A stretch of 6,333 nucleotides of DNA from Patescibacteria group bacterium (lineage in GTDB: Bacteria > Patescibacteriota > Microgenomatia > Levybacterales > UBA12049). The notes below the pieces were generated by a model. That model did no database searches. It had not been told where the DNA came from and was given only the letters and a program-made list of their open reading frames with translations. A program made the position numbers and the translations under genes. The DNA is taken from contig JAHIGH010000176.1 in NCBI GenBank assembly GCA_018900295.1, positions 1 through 6,333 of the forward strand, written 5' to 3'. Every line of letters begins with the position of its first letter. The first letter of the stretch is position 1. Below, piece by piece: positions 1-5,652 of the stretch.

Positions 1-960
1 CATGCGTTCGATTGGCAGGCGGGCTTTTTTGGCAATATCTTCCGGTACTTTGACTTCATATTCGAGGTTTTTGAGGCTGTTGTATACTTTAGGCAGGGTG
101 ATCATCTTCATGTATTCACAGACCATGTCTTCCCGCATAGGAATAAATTTTTTCTTGGGATTGGCTTTTTGCAGCGGATATAGCATTCCGGTTTCTGTGG
201 CTACTATGAATTCATTGGCTTTGGATTCTTTTGCATATCGCATCATTTCTCCGGTTGAGAGAATTTTGGTCCTTTCGGAGGAAAGTTTGCCTTTGGCAAT
301 ATAATGCATGCAGGACGAAACGCAGCCGCATTCGGGATGGATAAGAAATTCTGCATGAGGATATGCCTTTCTTTTTTTCAATATATCCTGTGGAGTAACT
401 TTGGCGTGTATGTGGCATTCTCCCGGGTAGGCGATAATATCACGTCCTGTCTGATTGGCGACAAAAGAGGCAAGGAACATGTCAGGAACAAATAATATTT
501 GTTTGTCTTTTGGAATACTATTCACGATTTGGACCGCGTTGGATGAGGTGACACAATAATCGCTTAACGCTTTTATTTGTGCCGTTGTATTGATATAGCT
601 GATAACGATAGCGCCAGGATAGCGGTTCTTCCAGGTCTTCAAAGTTGGCGCGTCAATGGACGCGGCAAGACTGCAACCGGCATTCGGATCAGGAATAAGT
701 ACTTTTTTATCAGGTGAAAATATCGCGGCAGATTCAGCCATAAAATGGACGCCGCAAAAGACAATTATTTTCGCATCAGTCGCTGCTGCTTTTTGGGAAA
801 GCTCCAGCGAGTCGCCGACAAAGTCCGCGATATCCTGAATGACTGGAATTTGATAATTGTGGGCTAAAATAATAGCGTTACGCTTTTTTTTGAGGGCTTG
901 GATTTGTTGAATTAATATTTTTTCTTGGTCTTTTATCGTGTTGGGTGTATAATTTTGCAT
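1..960 (-). CDS. nadA: Quinolinate synthase NadA (3' end cut by window edge)
   Basis: This [4Fe-4S] enzyme (EC 2.5.1.72) condenses iminoaspartate, supplied by NadB, with dihydroxyacetone phosphate to form quinolinate in de novo NAD synthesis in the cytoplasm. I translated 320 codons on the minus strand without a stop. Hallmarks are AHNYQ at residues 33-37, FCGVHFMAE at 68-76, PDPNAGCSLA at 90-99, PGECHIHAK at 179-187, HPECGC at 208-213, and ATETGM at 254-259. The three expected cluster cysteines are C69, C182 and C281 (in VCEYMKMITLPK); assigning them as ligands follows the family. The visible sequence ends at LPIERM, and NadA proteins of this type normally stop a few residues later, so only a short tail is missing. 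The start is the first in-frame ATG, 10 nt after a TATAAT box, with no Shine-Dalgarno site. It is divergent from nadB. The identification is very secure. Confidence 0.97.
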   Translation of the reverse strand, partial: MQNYTPNTIKDQEKILIQQIQALKKKRNAIILAHNYQIPVIQDIADFVGDSLELSQKAAATDAKIIVFCGVHFMAESAAIFSPDKKVLIPDPNAGCSLAASIDAPTLKTWKNRYPGAIVISYINTTAQIKALSDYCVTSSNAVQIVNSIPKDKQILFVPDMFLASFVANQTGRDIIAYPGECHIHAKVTPQDILKKRKAYPHAEFLIHPECGCVSSCMHYIAKGKLSSERTKILSTGEMMRYAKESKANEFIVATETGMLYPLQKANPKKKFIPMREDMVCEYMKMITLPKVYNSLKNLEYEVKVPEDIAKKARLPIERM

Positions 961-970
961 GATTACTTGT

Positions 971-979
971 ATTATAACA
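971..979 (-). promoter_or_regulatory. Extended -10 promoter of nadA
   Basis: Read on the minus strand this is TG-T-TATAAT, a perfect -10 hexamer with an extended TGn element. No good -35 is visible upstream, which an extended -10 can tolerate. Only 10 nt separate TATAAT from the nadA ATG at 960, so transcription should begin about 3 nt before the start codon, giving a practically leaderless mRNA. No Shine-Dalgarno sequence lies in between. Confidence 0.65.
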
Positions 980-997
980 TGGGAGGTAAGATTTAGA

Positions 998-1028
998 TTG
1001 AACCTCACCCTGACCGAGGGAATATAAT
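998..1028 (+). promoter_or_regulatory. Promoter of nadB
   Basis: A perfect TATAAT lies at 1023-1028, 14 nt before the nadB ATG. The best -35 candidate is TTGAAC at 998-1003, but the 19-bp spacing is longer than usual. The predicted start site near 1035 leaves a leader of only about 8 nt with no Shine-Dalgarno site. The spacer contains CCCT-gaccg-AGGG (1008-1020), a small inverted repeat that could be an operator, but this is weak. Transcription from here and from the nadA promoter would diverge from starts roughly 70 bp apart. Confidence 0.55.
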
Positions 1029-1042
1029 TGAGATAGAGTTTT

Positions 1043-2503
1043 ATGAAGACGGATTTTATAGTTATTGGTTCCGGTATCGCGGGATTGGCCAGTGCGTTGA
1101 CTTTGGCTGATTATGGAAAAGTGCTTCTGGTTAGTAAAGAGAATCTTGTTAGCGGATCAAGTCGTTTGGCGCAAGGCGGAATCGCGGCTGTTGTGGGGGA
1201 AAATGATTCTTTCCGAAGTCATATCGAAGATACAATCACAGCGGGAGCTGCATATAATGACCTATCAGAGGTTCGTTTTTTGGTCGAACACGGGCCAAGC
1301 GCTATTGAGTGGCTTGAGGAACAGGGCGTGAATTTTGACAGAAATGAACAGGGGTATCTACTGGGGCAGGAAGCAGCACATCACGCAAGACGTATTTTGC
1401 ATATTACAGATTTTACAGGTTTCGCAATTGTTGAGAAACTTGCGGAACAGGTACGCAGGCATACAAATATTACTTATCTGGAAAATACTTTTTTCCTGGA
1501 TTTTCTGGTTGAAAATAATTGTTGTTATGGAGCGCAATTTTTACAATGGAATAGTGTGATTAATTGTTTATCACGTTCTACAATTTTGGCAACAGGAGGG
1601 TTAGGACAGATTTATCAGTGGAGCACAAACCCGTTTTCAGCTACGGGAGACGGTATTGCCGCAGCTTTCCGGGCGGGTGCAAAAATAAAGGATTTGGAAT
1701 TTATTCAATTTCATCCGACAGCGCTTGAATATAATTCGCCTGTTTTATTTCTACTTTCCGAGGCAATACGCGGTGAAGGAGCATATCTTGTGAACGAGCG
1801 GGGTGTGCGGTTTGTGCAAGAATATGATTCCCGGGGAGAGTTATCTCCACGTGATATTGTCGCGCGCGTGATTTATTTGGAGCAGAAGCAGGGGCGTGTA
1901 TTTTTGGATATCAGGCACAAGGGGAAAGTTTTTTTACAAGAAAGGTTTCCGAATATTTATGCTTATTTGTTAAATTTAGGATTTGATATGGCTACAGATC
2001 TTTTGCCGGTTACTCCGGCCGCGCATTATCTCTGCGGAGGCGTTGTCATTGATATTTACGGAAGGACGAATATCACTAATTTATTTGCGTTTGGTGAGGT
2101 CAGTTGCAGCGGAGTACACGGAGCAAACCGGCTGGCATCAAATTCGCTTCTGGAATCAGTTGTTTTTCCCAGGCAGCTTATGAAAGTTGTCGGTGATTTA
2201 CCAAAAGTAGTTGAGGAGAAAGAGTTCAGAATTCCTGAATTTGGCGGTACTATTCAATATTCGGATATTAAAAAAGAACTGCAAAAAATTATGTGGGAAA
2301 AGGTGGGGATTGTACGGACAAAGGAAGGAATGTTGAGCGCGTATAGTCAATTGGAGAAATGGGATGAAGAAATGCAGAAAGAGCAGAGAGTCAATAAGAG
2401 TTTTGTCGAGCTTAAGAATTTGGTGACCTGTGCGAGGCTTGTGACAGAAAGCGCGCTTCGAAGAGAAAAGAGCCTGGGGGCACACTATGTAGTGGATAGG
2501 TGA
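1043..2503 (+). CDS. nadB: L-aspartate oxidase NadB
   Basis: This FAD-dependent enzyme (EC 1.4.3.16) oxidises L-aspartate to iminoaspartate, the unstable substrate of NadA, and passes electrons to oxygen or fumarate. The 486-aa product has the Rossmann GSGIAG motif (residues 9-14), SGSSRLAQGGIAA (37-49), the substrate region GQEAAHHARRILH (108-120), ATGGLG (183-188), FHPTA (223-227), SPRDIVAR (268-275), TPAAHY (324-329), and SGVHGANRLASNSLLES (356-372). E110 matches the glutamate that separates aspartate oxidases from the succinate dehydrogenase/fumarate reductase flavoproteins; H224, R270 and H328 fit catalytic positions of the family. The helical C-terminal domain ends at LGAHYVVDR, making the protein somewhat shorter than the roughly 530-aa enterobacterial enzyme. 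The start codon precedes the FAD motif at the normal distance. It is divergent from nadA. The stop is TGA. Confidence 0.97.
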   Translation: MKTDFIVIGSGIAGLASALTLADYGKVLLVSKENLVSGSSRLAQGGIAAVVGENDSFRSHIEDTITAGAAYNDLSEVRFLVEHGPSAIEWLEEQGVNFDRNEQGYLLGQEAAHHARRILHITDFTGFAIVEKLAEQVRRHTNITYLENTFFLDFLVENNCCYGAQFLQWNSVINCLSRSTILATGGLGQIYQWSTNPFSATGDGIAAAFRAGAKIKDLEFIQFHPTALEYNSPVLFLLSEAIRGEGAYLVNERGVRFVQEYDSRGELSPRDIVARVIYLEQKQGRVFLDIRHKGKVFLQERFPNIYAYLLNLGFDMATDLLPVTPAAHYLCGGVVIDIYGRTNITNLFAFGEVSCSGVHGANRLASNSLLESVVFPRQLMKVVGDLPKVVEEKEFRIPEFGGTIQYSDIKKELQKIMWEKVGIVRTKEGMLSAYSQLEKWDEEMQKEQRVNKSFVELKNLVTCARLVTESALRREKSLGAHYVVDR

Positions 2504-2517
2504 GAGTTGAGAAATGA

Positions 2518-2587
2518 CCCGCCTAAGCTTACTTCAAGCCTTTTCAGAACTATTCGTTCACGGCTTGAAGGGCGCTTTAGCGGCGGG
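2518..2587. repeat. Long imperfect hairpin after nadB (terminator or REP-like palindrome)
   Basis: Four nested stems pair in order. CCCGCC (2518-2523) pairs with GGCGGG (2582-2587). TAAGC (2524-2528) pairs with GCTTTA (2574-2579), with one bulged base. CTTCAAGCC (2532-2540) pairs perfectly with GGCTTGAAG (2562-2570). GAAC (2547-2550) pairs with GTTC (2556-2559) around a 5-nt loop. That is about 24 base pairs in 70 nt, beginning 14 nt after the nadB stop. No T-tract follows directly, but a run of eight T lies at 2602-2609. It could end nadB transcription, stabilise the nadB mRNA, or be one copy of a dispersed palindromic repeat. Confidence 0.7.
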
Positions 2588-2620
2588 CAAGGGGGTATAG
2601 ATTTTTTTTGTTCGGGGAAG

Positions 2621-2626
2621 TATAAT
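2621..2626 (+). promoter_or_regulatory. -10 box of the 88-aa membrane protein gene
   Basis: A perfect TATAAT stands 9 nt before the ATG at 2636. The predicted start site falls at or within about 3 nt of the start codon, implying a leaderless mRNA. I see no convincing -35 and no Shine-Dalgarno site next to the start; a GGGGA at 2614-2618 is too far upstream to serve. Confidence 0.5.
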
Positions 2627-2635
2627 TAGATTAAT

Positions 2636-2902
2636 ATGACTGATTTACAGACTATTTTTTATATCGTCGGAATCATGTATATGGTTCTAAGTACAGTTGT
2701 TCTTATTGCAATAATAGCGGGTATATTTATTATTTTTCGGACGGTTAGGGATATTCGAAGGAAGGTTGAGGAGAAGATAAAAAATGTGGAGAGAATTATA
2801 CAGCATCCTGAAGAGATTGTTGGCGCTATCGGAGCTTCATTAATACAAAAAGGTTTGCAAAAGGTACAACAAATAATTCGTAGAAAAAAGGCTTCGAATT
2901 AG
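2636..2902 (+). CDS. Small single-pass membrane protein, function unknown
   Basis: The 88-aa product has one long hydrophobic segment at about residues 7-34, with a short uncharged N-terminus and no signal-peptidase site. It is followed by a strongly basic, probably helical tail (residues 35-88, starting RTVRDIRRKVEEK and ending RRKKASN). By the positive-inside rule the tail should face the cytoplasm. The layout resembles small membrane-anchored helical proteins common in CPR genomes, but I recognise no named family. A helix-breaking HPEE at 57-60 splits the tail into two helices, and the second half (IVGAIGASLIQKGLQKV) is amphipathic. The gene stands alone between the nadB hairpin and a convergent gene pair, with its own TATAAT 9 nt before the start. 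It could be a membrane scaffold or anchor; this is not shown by the sequence. Confidence 0.75.
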   Translation: MTDLQTIFYIVGIMYMVLSTVVLIAIIAGIFIIFRTVRDIRRKVEEKIKNVERIIQHPEEIVGAIGASLIQKGLQKVQQIIRRKKASN

Positions 2903-2912
2903 TAATATTAGA

Positions 2913-2956
2913 GAGATTGCTTTGTCGTGCATTATCATGCTCTCCTCGCAATGACA
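2913..2956. repeat. Palindromic intergenic repeat between convergent genes
   Basis: The ends are GAGATTGC and GCAATGACA. ATTGC (2916-2920) pairs with GCAAT (2948-2952), and inside it GCAT (2929-2932) pairs with ATGC (2937-2940) around a TATC loop. From memory, this outline (GAGATTGCTT-CGTC ... CTCCTCGCAATGACA) matches a non-coding palindromic repeat seen in many genomes of uncultivated bacteria; I could not check that. It starts 10 nt after the stop of the membrane protein gene and lies 25 nt beyond the stop of the convergent 95-aa gene. T-runs at 2966-2972 and 2977-2983 follow on the plus strand, so it may also help terminate transcription. Confidence 0.65.
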
Positions 2957-2981
2957 TGGAGTTGGATTTTTTAGAATTTTT

Positions 2982-3269
2982 TTATAATATTTTTACCTGG
3001 TCGATGAGGGGTAAAAAGAGGCGGACTTCTTCCCAGAATTTTTCTGAGAGATTGATTGAGTATTTGCCAAAACCCGTATTTTCAGAACGGGAACAGAGAT
3101 TATTTTCATATCTTCTTACGACGCGCAGAATTTTTGTGCCGGTTTCATTAAATTTATCCTGCCAATTTGATGGGTCTTTCGCGAAGTTGTCGTGAATTAT
3201 TTTAAATTTATTAAAGAGATCCTGATTGTCTTCCAGCATTTCTTTAAAAGTTTTTTTGTATTTAACCAT
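2982..3269 (-). CDS. Conserved-looking 95-aa protein of unknown function
   Basis: A soluble, charged, probably all-helical protein with no signal peptide or membrane segment. The first half (residues 1-50) is rich in Lys, Glu and Asp. The second half contains the most distinctive string: RRYENNLC at 52-59, GFGKYS at 66-71 and FWEEVR at 78-83, ending in PLIDQVKIL. I believe similar short proteins with a YEN-LC / FWEEVR signature are frequent in Patescibacteria, but I know no function or named domain. It begins 23 nt after the stop of the MazG-like gene on the same strand, so the two are probably co-transcribed, suggesting a shared role in nucleotide housekeeping (inference). No Shine-Dalgarno site is seen. 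TATAAA just upstream might act as an internal -10 box. Confidence 0.8.
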   Translation of the reverse strand: MVKYKKTFKEMLEDNQDLFNKFKIIHDNFAKDPSNWQDKFNETGTKILRVVRRYENNLCSRSENTGFGKYSINLSEKFWEEVRLFLPLIDQVKIL

Positions 3270-3292
3270 AATTTTATAAAGGTTTTAAATTT

Positions 3293-3625
3293 TTACTCCT
3301 TCGGTTGTTTTTTTCGTCTTTCGATTTTGCGAAGGGTGTACATGATGCGTTCGTCGAGATTGATATTTTTTATACGGGCGAAGCGGAGTATGGCGACTAA
3401 AATATCGCCTAATTCCTGTCTGTAGGTCTCATCTTGTTGGGCGGAGATATTAGACGGTTTGCGGCCGTGTTTGGCCAGATAGGCGCGTGCCATCTCACCT
3501 ATTTCTTCCACGAGGCTTAGTATTAGAATTGAGCCGAATTCTTCAGAGTGTTTGACAGAAGAATCAATTTTGTCCAGATGGATAAAATATTTTCCGAATG
3601 GCGATGATTGCTTGGTTCGCGGCAT
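3293..3625 (-). CDS. MazG-like nucleotide pyrophosphohydrolase
   Basis: The 110-aa product looks like a single all-alpha NTP pyrophosphohydrolase domain. Members hydrolyse NTPs or dNTPs to the monophosphate and pyrophosphate, usually to remove damaged or surplus nucleotides, with Mg2+ held by a four-helix acidic site. The signature is visible: VEEIGEMARAY (residues 39-49, giving E40, E41 and E44) and QELGDILVAILRFA (70-83, giving E71 and D74), matching the ExxE...ExxD pattern. The length fits a one-domain MazG-like protein, not the two-domain E. coli MazG. The linker between the two motifs (residues 50-69) is polar and may be a loop. The start ATG lies 9 nt after a TATAAT box with no Shine-Dalgarno site. 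It heads a probable two-gene operon with the 95-aa gene. The substrate cannot be told from sequence. Confidence 0.85.
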   Translation of the reverse strand: MPRTKQSSPFGKYFIHLDKIDSSVKHSEEFGSILILSLVEEIGEMARAYLAKHGRKPSNISAQQDETYRQELGDILVAILRFARIKNINLDERIMYTLRKIERRKKQPKE

Positions 3626-3634
3626 GATAGTTGT

Positions 3635-3662
3635 ATTATACCCTTCTATTTTAAAAAAGCAA
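3635..3662 (-). promoter_or_regulatory. Promoter of the MazG-like gene
   Basis: On the minus strand TTGCTT (3657-3662) and TATAAT (3635-3640) are separated by 16 bp. TATAAT is 9 nt before the ATG, so the transcript should start at or very near the start codon. The -35 hexamer is the same as in the typA and coiled-coil gene promoters. Confidence 0.65.
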
Positions 3663-3684
3663 AAATTATATAAAGTTGTTGATA

Positions 3685-3699
3685 GAGATTGCTTCGGTC
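3685..3699. repeat. Half copy of the GAGATTGCTT palindromic repeat
   Basis: GAGATTGCTTCGGTC shares its first ten bases, GAGATTGCTT, with the left end of the repeat at 2913-2956. It then continues without the matching right half, which would contain GCAATGACA. It lies in the divergent gap between the MazG-like gene and typA, 12 bp upstream of the typA -35 box. It is probably a truncated relic of the same repeat family. Confidence 0.45.
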
Positions 3700-3711
3700 A
3701 GTTGGGTTTGT

Positions 3712-3740
3712 TTGCTTAATTGAGGGTAAAATGGTAAGAT
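3712..3740 (+). promoter_or_regulatory. Promoter of typA
   Basis: TTGCTT (3712-3717), a 17-bp spacer and TAAGAT (3735-3740) preceded by TG at 3732-3733 form an extended -10 promoter. The start of transcription should lie near 3747. Unlike the other genes here, typA would then have a leader of about 43 nt. An alternative -10, TAAAAT at 3726-3731, is less well placed. Confidence 0.6.
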
Positions 3741-3747
3741 AAGAAGT

Positions 3748-3769
3748 ACCCCGAGGGACGGGGTTTTTT
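3748..3769 (+). terminator. Terminator-shaped hairpin at the 5' end of the typA leader
   Basis: ACCCCG (3748-3753) pairs with CGGGGT (3759-3764) around the 5-nt loop AGGGA, and a T-run reaches 3769. This has the form of an intrinsic terminator, yet it sits between the predicted typA start site and the typA ribosome-binding site. The nearest plus-strand gene upstream ends more than 800 bp away. It could block read-through, act as an attenuator, or cap and protect the 5' end of the mRNA. Confidence 0.55.
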
Positions 3770-3773
3770 ATTT

Positions 3774-3780
3774 AGGAAGG
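3774..3780 (+). promoter_or_regulatory. Shine-Dalgarno site of typA
   Basis: AGGAAGG lies 9 nt before the ATG at 3790. It is the only clear Shine-Dalgarno site in the window and fixes the typA start, which also places the first strand of the GTPase domain (MINIRNVAIIAHVDHGKT) at its usual position. Confidence 0.8.
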
Positions 3781-3789
3781 TATATTTAT

Positions 3790-5622
3790 ATGATCAATAT
3801 AAGAAATGTTGCAATTATAGCGCATGTAGACCATGGGAAGACTACTTTGGTTGACGCGCTTTTGAGGCAATCAAAAACACATTTGAATAAGGAACAAGCG
3901 GAGCAGGAGTTCATTATGGATAGTAATGAGCTTGAGCGTGAACGAGGCATCACAATTTTTTCGAAGAATGCGTCGGTGTTGTGGCGTGGCACGAAGATAA
4001 ATATTATTGATACGCCGGGGCATGCGGATTTCGGAGGCGAGGTGGAGCGTGTCCTGACAATGGCTGACGGAGCGCTTTTGCTTATTGACGCAAAGGAAGG
4101 TCCTATGCCGCAGACGCGTTTTGTGCTTAAAAAAGCTCTTGAACGGGAATTGAAGATAATTGTGGTTGTGAATAAAATTGATAAGCCTGACGCGAGGATC
4201 AATTATGTTCTTGATAAGACGCTTGATTTATTTTTGGAGCTTGGGGCAGATGATAATACAGCGGACTTCCCTATCATTTATTCCAGCGGAAAAGAAGGAA
4301 AAGCCGGGCTTGATGCGGATCTAGCAAAGATGACAGATATTTCAACTATTTTTGAAGAGATATTGAAACACATACCCGCACCGACAGGAGATCCAAGTCA
4401 GCCGCTCCAGATGCTGGCTACGTCTTTGAGCCGTGACAATTTCAAGGGAAGGATAGCTACAGGAAGGATATATAACGGTTCGGTAAAGCAGAATTCAGAT
4501 GTTGTACGTATTTCGCGCGACGGAGTGGCTACGAAGTTCCGGTTGACTGCTCTTATGACATTTGAGGGATTGGGCAGGGTTGAGATACAAGAAGCGACTG
4601 TCGGGGATATAGTCGCGATCGCCGGTATACCTGATATTACGATAGGAGAGACAATTGCTGATCCGATTACTCCTATAGCTTTGCCGGTTCTGGCAATTGA
4701 GGAGCCGACAGTGAAGATGGCTTTCAGCGTCAATAATTCACCGTTCGCGGGGCAGGAGGGGGAATTTAAGACTTCACGACAAATAAGAGAAAGGCTCTAT
4801 AAAGAACTTGAGACGGATATGGCGCTGCGGGTTGAGGATTTACCAAACGGAGATTGGCTTGTTTTCGGGCGCGGCGAACTGCATCTGGCAATAGTTATAG
4901 AACGAATGAGGAGGGAAGGATATGAATTCCAGGTATCAAGGCCGCAGGTAATTATAAAAGTGGTTAATGGAAAGAAATTGGCGCCTTTTGAGAGGGTATT
5001 TATCGAAATACCGCAGGATTTTTCAGGTGTTGTAATGCAAAAAATGGGAATGAGGAAAGGGGTGCTTGAGGATATGACTACGGATGACCGCGTCGAACGC
5101 GGCTTCGTAACTGTCTATCTACAATTTATTATTCCGACAGGTAGCCTTTTCGGGTATAGAAGCGAGTTTATAACCGATACAAAAGGGCTTGGGCTTATCA
5201 GTACTTCATTTTTTAAATATGATGAGGATAGCGGGGATGCCTTGAAGCGCGAGCATGGGTCGCTTGTCGCGCATGAATCAGGAGTGACGACTTTGTACGG
5301 TTTGGTCAATACGCAGGACAGGGGCGAGTTATTTATCGGTCCGGCAACGCAGGTATATAAGGGGCAGGTTGTGGGACAGAATAGCAGAAGTGATGATTTG
5401 CGACTCAATGTGTGCAAGGTGAAGCAGCTTTCAAATATGCGGTCGAAGGGTGAAGGGACGATAGAACATTTCAATACCCCGAGGGTTATGGAGCTGGATG
5501 ACGCATTGGAGTATGTGGGAGAGGATGAGTTGGTGGAAGTGACGCCTAAGAATGTGAGGATACGCAAGATCATTTTGGATGAAGCTGATGAGAGGCGGAA
5601 GAGGTCGCAGGGGCTGGTTTAA
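3790..5622 (+). CDS. typA: Ribosome-associated translational GTPase TypA/BipA
   Basis: TypA/BipA is an EF-G-like GTPase that binds 70S ribosomes. It is linked to ribosome assembly and to growth under cold or other stress. All G motifs are intact: AHVDHGKT (residues 11-18), RGIT (52-55), DTPGH (74-78), NKID (128-131) and SSGK (165-168). Domain II covers about 205-295, with FKGRIATGRIYNG at 218-230. Domain III holds VFGRGELHLAI (358-368), and domain V includes the FSGVVMQKMGMRKG segment (411-424). The family-specific C-terminal domain follows, with GYRSEF (455-460), ERG-like DRGELFIGPAT (510-520), LNVCKVKQLSNMR (539-551) and DDELVEV-like EDELVEVTP (578-586). At 610 aa it has normal length, and domain IV of EF-G is absent as expected. 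The segment 552-566 departs from the usual family wording but keeps frame. It has its own promoter, leader and Shine-Dalgarno site. Confidence 0.98.
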   Translation: MINIRNVAIIAHVDHGKTTLVDALLRQSKTHLNKEQAEQEFIMDSNELERERGITIFSKNASVLWRGTKINIIDTPGHADFGGEVERVLTMADGALLLIDAKEGPMPQTRFVLKKALERELKIIVVVNKIDKPDARINYVLDKTLDLFLELGADDNTADFPIIYSSGKEGKAGLDADLAKMTDISTIFEEILKHIPAPTGDPSQPLQMLATSLSRDNFKGRIATGRIYNGSVKQNSDVVRISRDGVATKFRLTALMTFEGLGRVEIQEATVGDIVAIAGIPDITIGETIADPITPIALPVLAIEEPTVKMAFSVNNSPFAGQEGEFKTSRQIRERLYKELETDMALRVEDLPNGDWLVFGRGELHLAIVIERMRREGYEFQVSRPQVIIKVVNGKKLAPFERVFIEIPQDFSGVVMQKMGMRKGVLEDMTTDDRVERGFVTVYLQFIIPTGSLFGYRSEFITDTKGLGLISTSFFKYDEDSGDALKREHGSLVAHESGVTTLYGLVNTQDRGELFIGPATQVYKGQVVGQNSRSDDLRLNVCKVKQLSNMRSKGEGTIEHFNTPRVMELDDALEYVGEDELVEVTPKNVRIRKIILDEADERRKRSQGLV

Positions 5623-5635
5623 TGACTGGACGGGA

Positions 5636-5652
5636 GCCCGAGGCGATTTTTT
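5636..5652 (+). terminator. Possible weak terminator of typA
   Basis: A 3-bp stem, GCC-CGA-GGC (5636-5644), is followed by GA and a run of six T (5647-5652), 13 nt after the typA stop. An overlapping palindrome, CGGGAGCCCG (5631-5640), offers another short fold. Both stems are too short to be confident. The large palindrome just downstream may contribute. Confidence 0.25.

Noticed and set aside
212..418. Minus-strand 68-codon open frame
   Set aside because: It lies wholly inside nadA in another frame of the same strand; nadA has unmistakable motifs through this stretch.
2..838. Three plus-strand open frames antisense to nadA
   Set aside because: They overlap nadA completely, have no promoter or ribosome-binding site, and their translations show no domain.
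1003..1020. Possible NAD-responsive operator between nadA and nadB
   Set aside because: Only a 4-bp inverted repeat is visible and I do not recognise it as a NadR, NiaR, NrtR or NadQ site, so I did not list it as a feature.
2198..2485. Minus-strand 95-codon open frame antisense to nadB
   Set aside because: Overlaps the C-terminal domain of nadB entirely and has no recognisable protein features.
2917..3425. Plus-strand open frames across the repeat, the 95-aa gene and the MazG-like gene
   Set aside because: The opposite strand encodes the protein-like products with clear motifs; the plus-strand translations are Phe/Ser-rich shadows.
3606..3620. GATTGCTTGGTTCGC resembling another repeat relic
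   Set aside because: It encodes the N-terminus of the MazG-like protein and matches the repeat only over about eight bases, so chance is the simpler reading.
3786..5573. Three minus-strand open frames (111-152 codons) antisense to typA
   Set aside because: Serine-, threonine- and isoleucine-rich translations typical of antisense shadows; typA is full length and intact.
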